This document shows positions 34,732 through 45,505 of a stretch of DNA of 54,939 nt, one piece after another; within the stretch, counting starts at the first letter, position 1, and each line of letters opens with the position of its first letter. The notes beneath the pieces were generated by a model. The model saw only the letters and a program-made list of their open reading frames with translations. It was not told the origin of the DNA and searched no databases. The position numbers were made by a program, and so were the translations under genes. The stretch comes from Nocardiopsis suaedae (lineage in GTDB: Bacteria; Actinomycetota; Actinomycetes; Streptosporangiales; Streptosporangiaceae). The stretch spans positions 1 through 54,939 of the forward strand of contig NZ_JAQFWP010000047.1 of the NCBI RefSeq assembly GCF_027706745.1, in the 5' to 3' direction.

Positions 34732-34782
34732 GTCACCGGTGACCGGATGACCGCGGATCCGCGGCGCCGGGTCACCGGTGCG
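34732..34782. repeat. Cluster of palindromes between convergent genes
   Basis: GTCACCGGTGAC (34732-34743), CCGCGGATCCGCGG (34751-34764) and a second GTCACCGGTG (34771-34780) lie within 51 bp in the gap between the TrkA pair and the ABC permease gene. Repeated GTCACCGGTG suggests protein binding. Cruciform or termination roles are equally possible. Confidence 0.4.
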
Positions 34783-34791
34783 GGCCCACGG

Positions 34792-36387
34792 TCACGTGCA
34801 GGAGGCGGGCCGGATGAGCTCGACCTCCAACTCCGATCCGGACTCCGGCACCGCTTCGGTCATGACCCACGCGTCGGCCTCCCCGCCCTCCTCGAACGCG
34901 AACCACGACCTGCCCGCCATGTCCGACGCCTCGGCCATGTGCCGCGGCGCCACCTCGACGCCCAGCAGGGCGCCCGCCCGCTCCACCGGGGTGGCCGGGT
35001 CCACCAGCTCCTCCCAGTTCCGGGCGAGCGCCTCGGAGACCGCGCCGTCCGGGCGCTCCAGCAGGGCCAGGGCGGTCGCCACGTCCCGGGCCGAAGGGCG
35101 GGTGAGGCTCAGCGACAGGTACTCCTCCAGTGACGCCTTCTCGTCGTCGGCGCCCTGCACGATCAGCCACAGCGCCACCGGGTGGCGCGCCTGCCCGTCC
35201 AGGGTGCACTCCTCCCGCTGGAGGCGCTCGGGGGCGCCGACCGCGGCCAGGGCGATGGCCTCGGCCAGCCCGGTGCGGGCCCATTCCGCGTCCGTCTCCC
35301 AGGCCGCGGGCGTGTAGGCGACGCCGTTCTCCAGCATCTGCGCGTCGTGCCCGACCGTGGTCTCACCGGCGTAGGTGCTCTGCTGGACGGTCGGCAGGTC
35401 CGCGCGCACCCGTTCGGGCAGTGCCGCGGCTACCGGTTCGGCGGCCCGCTGCCAGACGGGGAACCACGACTCGTAGGTGGCGTACCCGCAGTACTCCAGG
35501 ATGAGCTCCTCGCACACCCGGTCGGGCACCGGCCCGACCGCGGCCGTCCACTCGCCGCCCAGCAGGGTGTCGCGGACGCGGGTCTCCATCCGCTCGATGA
35601 GGGTGTAGGTGCCCAGCGCCCCGGTGGTGAACAGCGCGGTCGCCGCCACGGCGGCCAGGCGCGCGCGGCTGCGGCGCCGCTCGGCGCGGATCAGGGCCAG
35701 CCCGCACCCGACGGAGGCCAGCAGCGCCAGGAAGCCCAGGTGCCCGGGGACCATGCTCCACAGGCCCGGGGAGTAGGAGCCGGTGGGCATCAGCATCTCC
35801 CAGCCGACCAGGAACACCCCCTCGACCATGGTCCGGCCCGGGACCGCGGGCAGCTCGATCGCCAGCGCCCAGGTCAGCCGGTACACCGGCACGACGGCGA
35901 TGAGCAGCGCCGGAAGTGCCCACGAGGGGAACCACATCCCCACGGCCACACCGCCCGCCGCGGCCGCCGCCCCCACCCCGGGCGGGATGGCCAGCGCCGC
36001 GGGGTCGAGCACCCCGGCGATCTCCGCCTCCGACCACGGGCGCGCCGCCAGCACCCCGGTCGGCACCAGGGCGAGCGCGCCCACGGCCACCGCCGCCGCC
36101 AGCAGCGCGGCCAGCCGCAGCCGGGGGGAGAGGGGCAGGGCCGAGTCGGCCCCGTAGCGCCGCTCCCGCGACCCGGGGAAGAAGGCGGCCAGGAACGCGC
36201 CCGCCGCCGCGTAGGGGGCGTTGTCGATCATGCTGTCGACGACCGCGCCCCAGTCCATCATGACCGCGGTGGTCTGGCTCGACCACTGCTCCCAGGCGCC
36301 GTAGCCCACGGCGACCAGCAGCACCGGGTTGCGCAGCATCCGCCAGAACTCCAGCCGCGTGAGCGCGGCGACGGCCCGGGCCCTCAC
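34792..36387 (-). CDS. ABC-2 type permease with large C-terminal domain
   Basis: The 531-aa membrane protein has about six helices in residues ~20-290 (for example LAALLAAAVAVGALALVPTG and ALPALLIAVVPVYRL), then a helix near 255-300 and a ~230-residue soluble C-terminal domain, probably extracytoplasmic, with CEELILEYCGY and WFPVWQRA. It is the permease partner of the ATPase gene that overlaps it by 4 bp (start GTG at 36387). No family name beyond ABC-2-like can be given safely. The long external domain is unusual and might bind a ligand or peptide. Confidence 0.75.
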   Translation of the reverse strand: MRARAVAALTRLEFWRMLRNPVLLVAVGYGAWEQWSSQTTAVMMDWGAVVDSMIDNAPYAAAGAFLAAFFPGSRERRYGADSALPLSPRLRLAALLAAAVAVGALALVPTGVLAARPWSEAEIAGVLDPAALAIPPGVGAAAAAGGVAVGMWFPSWALPALLIAVVPVYRLTWALAIELPAVPGRTMVEGVFLVGWEMLMPTGSYSPGLWSMVPGHLGFLALLASVGCGLALIRAERRRSRARLAAVAATALFTTGALGTYTLIERMETRVRDTLLGGEWTAAVGPVPDRVCEELILEYCGYATYESWFPVWQRAAEPVAAALPERVRADLPTVQQSTYAGETTVGHDAQMLENGVAYTPAAWETDAEWARTGLAEAIALAAVGAPERLQREECTLDGQARHPVALWLIVQGADDEKASLEEYLSLSLTRPSARDVATALALLERPDGAVSEALARNWEELVDPATPVERAGALLGVEVAPRHMAEASDMAGRSWFAFEEGGEADAWVMTEAVPESGSELEVELIRPASCT

Positions 36388-37301
36388 GCGCGCTCCGCGG
36401 TGAACAGCAGGTAGCCGTCCTCCAGGGTGGGCTCGACCGGGTGGGCCTCGCCCGCGTCCGCGGGCGGGTCGGCCGCCTCGGGGGTGAGCACCCGGTACCG
36501 CCCGTCGGGTCCGCGCCAGGCGGTGGCGGCGTCGCGGGGCCGCTTGGCCGCGGACCAGACGCGGCCGCGGGCGTGCCCGGTCAGCTCGTCGGGGGAGCCG
36601 TCGAAGACCAGCCGCCCGGCGTCCAGCACCAGGACCCGGGAGCACAGCGCGCCCACGTCCTCGATCTGGTGGGTGGACAGCACGGCGCCGCGGTCCCGGG
36701 TGAACTCCGAGACCAGGTCGCGGAACCGGATGCGCTGCTCGGGGTCGAGCCCGATGGTGGGCTCGTCGAGCAGCAGCAGCCGGGGCTCGCCCAACAGGGC
36801 GCAGGCCAGCGCCAGGCGCTGGCGCATGCCCCCGGACAGGCGCCGCACCCGGCTGTGCCGCCGGGCGTACAGGCCCACCGCGTCCAGCACCCGGCGCACC
36901 TCGTCGTGCCGTGCCCGGCGCCCGCCCAGCTCCTTGAGCACCGCGATGTAGTCGACCAGGGAGAAGGCGGTGAAGTGCGGGTACAGCACGGGGTTCTGCG
37001 GCAGGTGCCCGATGCCGCGCCGGATGCGGGTGCGCCCGGCGGAGGTCAGCGGGGTGGACCCCAGCACCTCCAGTTCCCCGCCGCCCGGGTCCAGGTCGGT
37101 GGCCAGGCAGCGCAGCAGGGTGGTCTTGCCCGCGCCGTTGCGGCCCAGCAGCCCGGTCACGCCCGGACCGATGTCCAGGTCGATCCCGGCCAGCGCGCTG
37201 CGCAGCCCGTAGCGTTTGGTCAGGCCGCGCGCGCTCACCAGGCCGCCGGTGCCGTCGCCGGTCCGCGCCGCCGTGTCCGGACGGTCCGCCGCCGCGGTCA
37301 T
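36384..37301 (-). CDS. ABC transporter ATP-binding protein
   Basis: The 305-aa ATPase has Walker A LLGRNGAGKTT, Q-loop LPQNP, signature LSGGMRQRLALA, Walker B RLLLLDEPT and H-switch STHQIED. It is of the drug/antibiotic-efflux (CcmA/BcrA-like) group. A C-terminal ~70-residue extension after the core ends EPTLEDGYLLF, common in ABC-2 ATPases. It overlaps both the anti-sigma gene and the permease gene by 4 bp, so sigma, anti-sigma, ATPase and permease are translated as one coupled unit. The ATG is at 37301. Confidence 0.92.
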   Translation of the reverse strand: MTAAADRPDTAARTGDGTGGLVSARGLTKRYGLRSALAGIDLDIGPGVTGLLGRNGAGKTTLLRCLATDLDPGGGELEVLGSTPLTSAGRTRIRRGIGHLPQNPVLYPHFTAFSLVDYIAVLKELGGRRARHDEVRRVLDAVGLYARRHSRVRRLSGGMRQRLALACALLGEPRLLLLDEPTIGLDPEQRIRFRDLVSEFTRDRGAVLSTHQIEDVGALCSRVLVLDAGRLVFDGSPDELTGHARGRVWSAAKRPRDAATAWRGPDGRYRVLTPEAADPPADAGEAHPVEPTLEDGYLLFTAERA

Positions 37302-38101
37302 GCCCGCACCCCCCGCAGCAAGGGGCGGGCGGCCAGCAGGGCGGCCAGGGCCACCGCCCACAGCAGTTGGGCCGTGGGCCCGAACAGGTGCACCGTGTTC
37401 CAGGTCCGCACCAGCTCGGCCCCGGCGAGCGCGGCCATCCAGCCCCCGGTGAGCAGGGCGCTGGACGCGCCCAGCGGGATCCACCGGGTCAGCGCCAGCG
37501 ACGCGGCCACCAGGGTGAGCGAGGGCAGCAGCCAGGAGGCGGGCGCCCAGGCCGGGCCGAAGGAGGGGAGCAGCAGCGCCGCGCCCGCGCACAGGGCCAC
37601 CGCCGGGACCAGGACCGCCAGCGAGCGCAGGAACAGCAGCCGCTGGCCGCCCATGGGGGTGGTGGAGGTGAAGGCGTGCGCCGGGTCCACGCGGCGCCCG
37701 TAGGCCAGGGCGACCCCGGCCAGCGGCAGCACCGGCGCCAGGTACAGGAAGAGCAGGGCGCCGCCGCGCACGGTGTGCGCCGCGAACAGGGCACAGACCA
37801 GGACGGCGACGGTGGCCGCCAGCCAGGCCCGGTACAGCCGCGGGGTGGCGGCCAGCAGGCGCGCCTTGTCCTCGGCCACGCCCGCGGCGGTCAGCACCTG
37901 TTCCAGCGGGCCGCGGCGGGGCCGGTCGACGACGTCGAGCAGCTCGGCCCAGCTCGCCTGGAGCCAGGCCTCGTCGGCGGGCAGCGCGGACCGGCAGGCG
38001 GGGCAGTGCACCAGGTGCGCCTCGGCCGACATGACGGCGATGTCGTCGGCGCGCCCGCGTGCGTAGGCGTCCAGTTGGCTCGGGGTCAGGTGCCAGGTCA
38101 T
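37298..38101 (-). CDS. Zinc-finger anti-sigma factor with polytopic membrane domain
   Basis: The 267-aa protein has an N-terminal ZAS-type motif His29-x3-Cys33-x2-Cys36 (HLVHCPAC) in a ~60-residue cytoplasmic domain, then about six transmembrane helices from residue ~90 to the end. Ordinary ZAS anti-sigma factors have one helix. The extra helices suggest that the membrane part itself senses or contacts the ABC transporter encoded next. The ATG at 38101 overlaps the sigma gene by 4 bp. It should hold the ECF sigma factor inactive until a cell-surface signal appears. Confidence 0.85.
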   Translation of the reverse strand: MTWHLTPSQLDAYARGRADDIAVMSAEAHLVHCPACRSALPADEAWLQASWAELLDVVDRPRRGPLEQVLTAAGVAEDKARLLAATPRLYRAWLAATVAVLVCALFAAHTVRGGALLFLYLAPVLPLAGVALAYGRRVDPAHAFTSTTPMGGQRLLFLRSLAVLVPAVALCAGAALLLPSFGPAWAPASWLLPSLTLVAASLALTRWIPLGASSALLTGGWMAALAGAELVRTWNTVHLFGPTAQLLWAVALAALLAARPLLRGVRA

Positions 38102-38682
38102 ACGAGCTGCTCCCGGAGTCGGGCCTTGGCCCGCATGACGCGGGTCTTGACGGTGCCCTCGGGCACGCCGAGGAGCTGGGCGGCCTCGCGCACGGTGAGC
38201 CCGTCCAGCACGGTGGCCTGTATGGCCGTGCGCAGCTCGGGGGAGAGGGAGTCGAGCGCCTGGCCGAGGGGGCCGTGCTCGACCCGGGTGAGCACCAGGT
38301 CCTCCGCCGAAGCGTCGCCGATGGTCTCGTAGGGGGCGGGGTCGGTGTCGGCGATCCACTGGTTGGCGCGCCGCCGGAGCTGGGAGATGAGCTGGCGGAT
38401 GGCGATGGTCCAGAGCCAGGCGGCCGCGTCCCCGTCGTCGTTGCGGGGGGTGAAGGCCCCGGCGTTCTTCCAGACCGCGAGGAAGGTCTCCTGCAGCGCG
38501 GCGTCGACCAGGTCCGGGTCGGCGGACCGGTAGCGCAGCCGCGCCCGCAGCCAGGGGGCGTGCCTGCGGTGCAGGGCCTCCAGGGCTCCGGTGGCCCCGT
38601 CGGCGACGGCCGCGAGGAGGGCGGCGTCGCTGCCGTCGGGGTCGAAGGAGGGCGGGTGTTTCGCGCGTCTGAACAGCTTCAC
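38098..38682 (-). CDS. ECF RNA polymerase sigma factor
   Basis: The 194-aa sigma-70 family regulator has region 2 (ALEALHRRHAPWLRARL ... AALQETFLAVWKNAGAF) and region 4 with the helix-turn-helix GLTVREAAQLLGVPEGTVKTRV. Its cognate anti-sigma and an ABC transporter follow in the same operon, so its probable job is to turn on that transporter and itself. The ATG at 38682 starts MKLFRRAKHPPSFDPDG. A small secreted protein gene ends 78 bp upstream on the same strand. Confidence 0.92.
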   Translation of the reverse strand: MKLFRRAKHPPSFDPDGSDAALLAAVADGATGALEALHRRHAPWLRARLRYRSADPDLVDAALQETFLAVWKNAGAFTPRNDDGDAAAWLWTIAIRQLISQLRRRANQWIADTDPAPYETIGDASAEDLVLTRVEHGPLGQALDSLSPELRTAIQATVLDGLTVREAAQLLGVPEGTVKTRVMRAKARLREQLV

Positions 38683-38760
38683 GGTGGTCCTATCGCGGCC
38701 GGGGCGCCGGGTGGTTCGGCCTCGGCGGGGAGAGGCTACCGCCCGGCACCGGACCGGGCG

Positions 38761-39117
38761 CTACCCGGCGGGCTGGAGCTCCGCGCAGCGGTCCTCGAGG
38801 GCTTCCAGGGCGCCCTCGTCCGGTGCGCGCTCCGCCGTCGGCTCCGTGAACACGACGCAGTCGTACTCGGCGGTGCCGTCGGCCCCGTCCACGGAGAGCG
38901 CCGCTTCGGTCTCGCAGGCGACGAGCCGGAGGGCGTCCTCGTCGGGGGCCGCGGTCCCGTCCGGCCCCGGGGCCTCCGCGATGCGGAGGAAGCCGTCGCA
39001 GGCCTCCGGGGCCTGCGACGGGGCGGCGCCGCCCGCGGCGCCGCCCGCGGACAGCAGGACGGCCGCCGAGGCCGCCGCCACCGAGGCGGCGGAGACGAGT
39101 CGTCGGGTGAGAGTCAT
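38761..39117 (-). CDS. Small secreted protein with four cysteines
   Basis: The 118-aa precursor has a clear Sec signal peptide (MTLTRRLVSAASVAAASAAVLLSAGG, cut probably near residue 32) and a mature acidic domain of about 85 residues with four cysteines (EACDG, VACETE, YDCVVF, DRCAEL), likely in two disulfides. The function is unknown. It lies upstream of the ECF sigma gene and could be a target, ligand or modulator of that system. The ATG at 39117 is preceded by a GGGAGGACC-type ribosome binding site. Confidence 0.75.
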   Translation of the reverse strand: MTLTRRLVSAASVAAASAAVLLSAGGAAGGAAPSQAPEACDGFLRIAEAPGPDGTAAPDEDALRLVACETEAALSVDGADGTAEYDCVVFTEPTAERAPDEGALEALEDRCAELQPAG

Positions 39118-39296
39118 CAGTGGTCCTCCCGGTCAGGGGTAGGGGTGTGTTCTCCGCCGCTATCGCCCTTCGCGCGCCGGGGGGTTTCCGGGGGGCCCGC
39201 GGGTGGCCGGGTACGGCCAGGAGAACGGCAGATGAGAACCCGGTGCGGCGCGCGGCGCGTTACTCGGGGGACCACAAGGGGGGAACAATAGGGCGT

Positions 39297-40229
39297 ATGC
39301 GCTTGAGGATCTTCACCGAGCCGCAGCAGGGGGCCTCCTACGACACCCTGCTCACGGTCGCCAAGGCGGCCGAGGAGCTTCGGTTCGACGCTTTTTTCCG
39401 CTCCGACCATTACCTGAAGATGGGCGACGTGGACGGCCTGCCCGGCCCCACGGACGCCTGGATCACCCTGGCCGGACTGGCCCGGGAGACCTCCCGGATC
39501 CGCTTGGGCACGCTGATGACGGCGGCGACGTTCCGCCACCCCGGCCCGCTGGCGATCAGCGTGGCGCAGGTCGACCGGATGAGCGGCGGCCGGGTGGAGT
39601 TCGGTTTCGGCGCCGGGTGGTACGAGGCCGAGCACTCCGCCTACGGCATCCCGTTCCCGGCCTCGGCGCGCGAGCGCTTCGACCGGTACGAGGAGCAGCT
39701 CGACGTCATCACCGGGCTGTGGGCCACCCCTCCGGGGGAGTCCTTCCGCTATGAGGGGCGCCACTACCGGCTCACCGAGGGCCCGGCGCTGCCCAAGCCG
39801 ATGCAGGCGCCGCGCCCGCCGGTGCTGATCGGCGGCACCGGCCCCAAGCGCACGCCGCGCCTGGCGGCGGCGCACGCCGACGAGTACAACGTGCCGTTCA
39901 ACTCGGTGGAGGACACGGCGGCGGCGTTCGGGCGCACCCGGGACGCGGTCGCGGCCTCCGGGCGCACCGCGCCGATGGTCTACTCCGCGGCGCAGGTGCT
40001 GTGCTGCGGCCGGGACGACGCCGAGGTGGCGCGGCGCGCCGGGGCGATCGGGCGGGACGTGGACGAGCTGAAGGCCAACGGGCTGGCCGGGACCCCGGAG
40101 GAGGTCGTCGAGAAGCTCGGCCGGTTCGCCGGGATCGGCGCCGAGCGGATGTACCTTCAGGTCCTGGACCTGTCCGACCTGGACCACCTGGAGCTGGTGG
40201 CCGCGAAGGTCGCCCCGCAGGTGGCCTGA
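39297..40229 (+). CDS. LLM class F420-dependent oxidoreductase
   Basis: The 310-aa protein is a luciferase-like monooxygenase-fold enzyme, probably F420-dependent: RSDHYLKM, LGTLMTAATFRHPGPLA, GRVEFGFGAGWYEAEH and PPVLIGGTGPKRTPRLAA are typical. Such enzymes reduce or oxidise diverse substrates, and the substrate here is unknown. The ATG at 39297 starts MRLRIFTEPQQG. AAGGGGGG lies about 13 nt upstream. The gene is single, with aconitase 300 bp downstream. Confidence 0.9.
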   Translation: MRLRIFTEPQQGASYDTLLTVAKAAEELRFDAFFRSDHYLKMGDVDGLPGPTDAWITLAGLARETSRIRLGTLMTAATFRHPGPLAISVAQVDRMSGGRVEFGFGAGWYEAEHSAYGIPFPASARERFDRYEEQLDVITGLWATPPGESFRYEGRHYRLTEGPALPKPMQAPRPPVLIGGTGPKRTPRLAAAHADEYNVPFNSVEDTAAAFGRTRDAVAASGRTAPMVYSAAQVLCCGRDDAEVARRAGAIGRDVDELKANGLAGTPEEVVEKLGRFAGIGAERMYLQVLDLSDLDHLELVAAKVAPQVA

Positions 40230-40536
40230 GCGGGGGGCGGGGCGGTCCGCGAGGGCGGCGCCCCGCCCAGGTAACTTGATATCGAGATAACCGTTCGATA
40301 CCTTGACGTCGAGATAACCGTCGCATCCGAGCCGCGGCGGCGCGCGGGGGCCGCGCCCGCCGGCGGGGGAGCGGGCCGGGGTGTCGGCGCCGGTGGGACG
40401 GTGTGTCTCGGAGGGGCCCACGGCGAATACGCCTCCGCACCAGGGGCGCGGAGCCGGGGGCGGCCTCAGTGATCTCCCGGCCCTCCCGTGCGGGAGGATG
40501 GGCGGGAGAAAGTGGCGAGATCAGGAGGCAGAATCC
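40230..40536 (+). promoter_or_regulatory. Promoter/leader region of aconitase
   Basis: This 307-bp gap contains the acnA promoter at 40276-40304 overlapped by two operator-like repeats (listed separately), then a ~230-nt leader. The leader includes a small hairpin CTCCCG-TG-CGGGAG at about 40484-40497. No ORF is supported. Confidence 0.6.
40275..40321 (+). promoter_or_regulatory. Tandem operator-like repeats on the acnA promoter
   Basis: Two 20-bp repeats, CTTGATATCGAGATAACCGT (40275-40294) and CTTGACGTCGAGATAACCGT (40302-40321), begin 27 bp apart and differ at two bases. Each has a near-palindromic core (CTTGA-N2-TCGAG). A good promoter is embedded: -35 TTGATA at 40276-40281, 17-bp spacer, -10 TACCTT at 40299-40304. 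A protein bound at both repeats would cover the -35 and the start region, which fits repression. Confidence 0.65.
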
Positions 40537-43269
<2,733 letters not shown>

Positions 43270-43291
43270 TCCGCACCGCACCAGAGGTGAA

Positions 43292-43326
43292 GGCCGCCGC
43301 CGTCTCCTGGACGGCGGCGGCCTTTT
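43292..43326 (+). terminator. Rho-independent terminator of acnA
   Basis: A 13-bp perfect stem GGCCGCCGCCGTC / GACGGCGGCGGCC with loop TCCTG is followed by TTTT, 23 nt after the acnA stop. Confidence 0.9.
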
Positions 43327-43390
43327 CGGCGGTGTGCGGGGCCGAGACCTCGTGAACCGGGCGATCCGCACCACCGATACCCTCTTCCCC

Positions 43391-45505
43391 ATGCGTGACC
43401 TCCCCCGACGCCGTTCCGGGCCGCTGAGATCCCTGGCGGCGTGCCTCCTCGCCGCGGCCGCCGCCCTCGCGGCGCCCGCCGCGGCCGCGGCCGAGCCCGC
43501 CGACCCGCCCAGCCCCGCGGCCTACCTGGCCGGGCTACTGGAGGAAGAACCCGCAGGGGAGGCGGTCGTGGTCAGCGACCTGCTCGCGGGCGCCTACGAC
43601 ACCGATGCGCTCGCCGAGCAGGTGCGCGCGGAGTTCTCCCGCACCGACACCCCCTTCTACGCCGTCGTCACCCCGCCGGTGCCGGGGGCGCTCGACGGCG
43701 ACGACCTCGTCGCCGCCCTGCGGGACCGCATCGGTGAGGAAGGGCTGTACGTCCACCTGGAGGCCGGAAGGACCACACCCTCCACTGCGGCCACCCCCGG
43801 CGTGCGCCTGCCGATGGACGATGCCGACACCGCCATGCTCGGTGACACGGGCCTGGATTACGACTCCTCGCCGGCGCTGATCGCGGAGCACTACGTCGAC
43901 GCCCTGCTCGACCCGGAGATCGAGCGCAAGGCCGAGGACGTCCGGGAGGACTACGGAGAGTCCGGGGATCCGGTCGAGGACGGTTCGGACTCCGACGAGG
44001 AGTCCGCTTTCTCGGAATTCCTGGACGAGATGCGGCCGGACGACACGGTCGGCCTGGGCAACCTGGGATTCGTATCGGCGACCGCGGCCGGGGCGCTCCT
44101 CGGCGCGGGCGGCGTCGCGGCCTTTCGGCGCCGCGGCAAGGGACGGCCCGTCCTGACCGCGGTCGCCTACCTGACCGGGGCCGTCCTCGTGCTGGGAGCG
44201 GGGGCGGGCTACGCCGCGACGAACCCGGAGCCGCCCTCGGAAACGCCGCCGGAGGCGTCCGGCACCGGATCCGGGGACCCGGCCCAGGCCCGCGAGGAGG
44301 TACCGCCGGAGGAGGCCCTGGCGGCGCCGCCGTACGTCGCCGAGACCGACCGGGTGGACCGGGTCGCCGCCGAGATGGAGGACGGGAGCATCCCCGTCGA
44401 CCCGCTCTGGCCCGGTGAGCGCGGCGACCTCGCCGGTCTCCAGGAGCGGGCCGCCCGGGCCCCGGTGCCGGTGTACATGGCGTCGGTCCTCACCGACAGC
44501 CACGACGAGTCCGGGGGCGACACTGAGGTGCTCGCGCACGCCTTGGCGCACACCGTGGGCGAGGACGGCCTGTACGTGGTCGTCGACCCCCGGCTGTCCA
44601 GGCCCGGGTTCGCCACACGCGGCGTTGAGCTGCCGACGAGCGCACGGTCGGACTTGACGGAGGGCGTGCAAGAGGCGGCGGGGGACGAGGCCCAGACGGA
44701 GGCGTCCGTGGCCGAGCTCCTGGCGCCCGCCGTCGATGCGGCGCAGGAGGCCGCACTCGCCCCCGAGGCAGAGGACAGCGTGCCGTGGGCCTTCCGGTCG
44801 CTGCAGATGGACGAGGAGGCGGAGAGCGAGGAGTCCCGCACCGCCGCCTTCTTCGCCGAGGGGTTCTTCCCCGGTCTGCTGGTGGTCGGGCCCGTCCTCG
44901 GCGCCCTGCTGTACTTCGCCGTCGTCTACCTCGGACGCGTCGGACGGTTCTGGGTGCAGGTCATGGCCGCTGCCCCCGGGAGGCGCCTGCGCCCGATGGC
45001 CCACCGCGAAGTCCAGCGCGCGCTGAAGGCCCTGGAGGAGGCCGCGTCGGACGGCCCCGAGGTCGCCGACGCCACACGCGAGGCCGACATCGCCCTGCGG
45101 GTGCTGCGCGACGGGCGCGCCGACGAACTCGACCTGGCCGCCGCGGTCGTCCTCGCCCGGCGCGCGGCCCTCAGGCTCGATCCGGCCACCGCGGACACCG
45201 CGGACCGGAAGGTGTGCATGGTCAACCCCCTCCACGGGCCCTCGGCCGGACTCGGCCGCTCCACGCTGGGGCGGAGCACGGGCCAGGGGGACGAGAAGAA
45301 GCCCAAGGGGGTGAAGGCCGCGCTCCCCATGTGCCAGGACTGCCTGGACCGGAGCGGCTCCCGGCTGTACCCCCTGCGGGTGCGCACCGGCACGGGCGGA
45401 GCGCGCGTGCCGCACCTGGCCCTCGACCGCATCTGGGTCCGCCGCGAATACGGCGCCCAGCCCATTCCCGACGATCCTCTGGAGGAGGAAGCCCGTGCGC
45501 GTTGA
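43391..45505 (+). CDS. Membrane protein with CxxxNPLHG/CxxC tail, copy 1
   Basis: The 704-aa protein has unknown function. It has a signal peptide (RSLAACLLAAAAALAAPAAA), a first ~150-residue extracytoplasmic module, helices near 225-245 and 255-275, a second similar extracytoplasmic module (residues ~300-460, with PVYMASVLTD and GEDGLYVVVDPRL), another helix near 500-525, and a cytoplasmic C-terminus with CMVNPLHG ... CQDC and RLYPLRVRTG. The cysteines probably bind zinc. The two modules look like an internal duplication of the single module in the next gene. The ATG at 43391 has no ribosome binding site. TACCCT ends about 8 nt upstream, so it may be leaderless. It overlaps the next gene by 11 bp. 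Confidence 0.75.
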   Translation: MRDLPRRRSGPLRSLAACLLAAAAALAAPAAAAAEPADPPSPAAYLAGLLEEEPAGEAVVVSDLLAGAYDTDALAEQVRAEFSRTDTPFYAVVTPPVPGALDGDDLVAALRDRIGEEGLYVHLEAGRTTPSTAATPGVRLPMDDADTAMLGDTGLDYDSSPALIAEHYVDALLDPEIERKAEDVREDYGESGDPVEDGSDSDEESAFSEFLDEMRPDDTVGLGNLGFVSATAAGALLGAGGVAAFRRRGKGRPVLTAVAYLTGAVLVLGAGAGYAATNPEPPSETPPEASGTGSGDPAQAREEVPPEEALAAPPYVAETDRVDRVAAEMEDGSIPVDPLWPGERGDLAGLQERAARAPVPVYMASVLTDSHDESGGDTEVLAHALAHTVGEDGLYVVVDPRLSRPGFATRGVELPTSARSDLTEGVQEAAGDEAQTEASVAELLAPAVDAAQEAALAPEAEDSVPWAFRSLQMDEEAESEESRTAAFFAEGFFPGLLVVGPVLGALLYFAVVYLGRVGRFWVQVMAAAPGRRLRPMAHREVQRALKALEEAASDGPEVADATREADIALRVLRDGRADELDLAAAVVLARRAALRLDPATADTADRKVCMVNPLHGPSAGLGRSTLGRSTGQGDEKKPKGVKAALPMCQDCLDRSGSRLYPLRVRTGTGGARVPHLALDRIWVRREYGAQPIPDDPLEEEARAR

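Noticed and set aside
43351-43390. An earlier GTG start for the 43391 gene
   Set aside because: It would put 13 polar residues before the signal peptide and has no ribosome binding site. The ATG at 43391 with TACCCT upstream fits better, though neither is proven.
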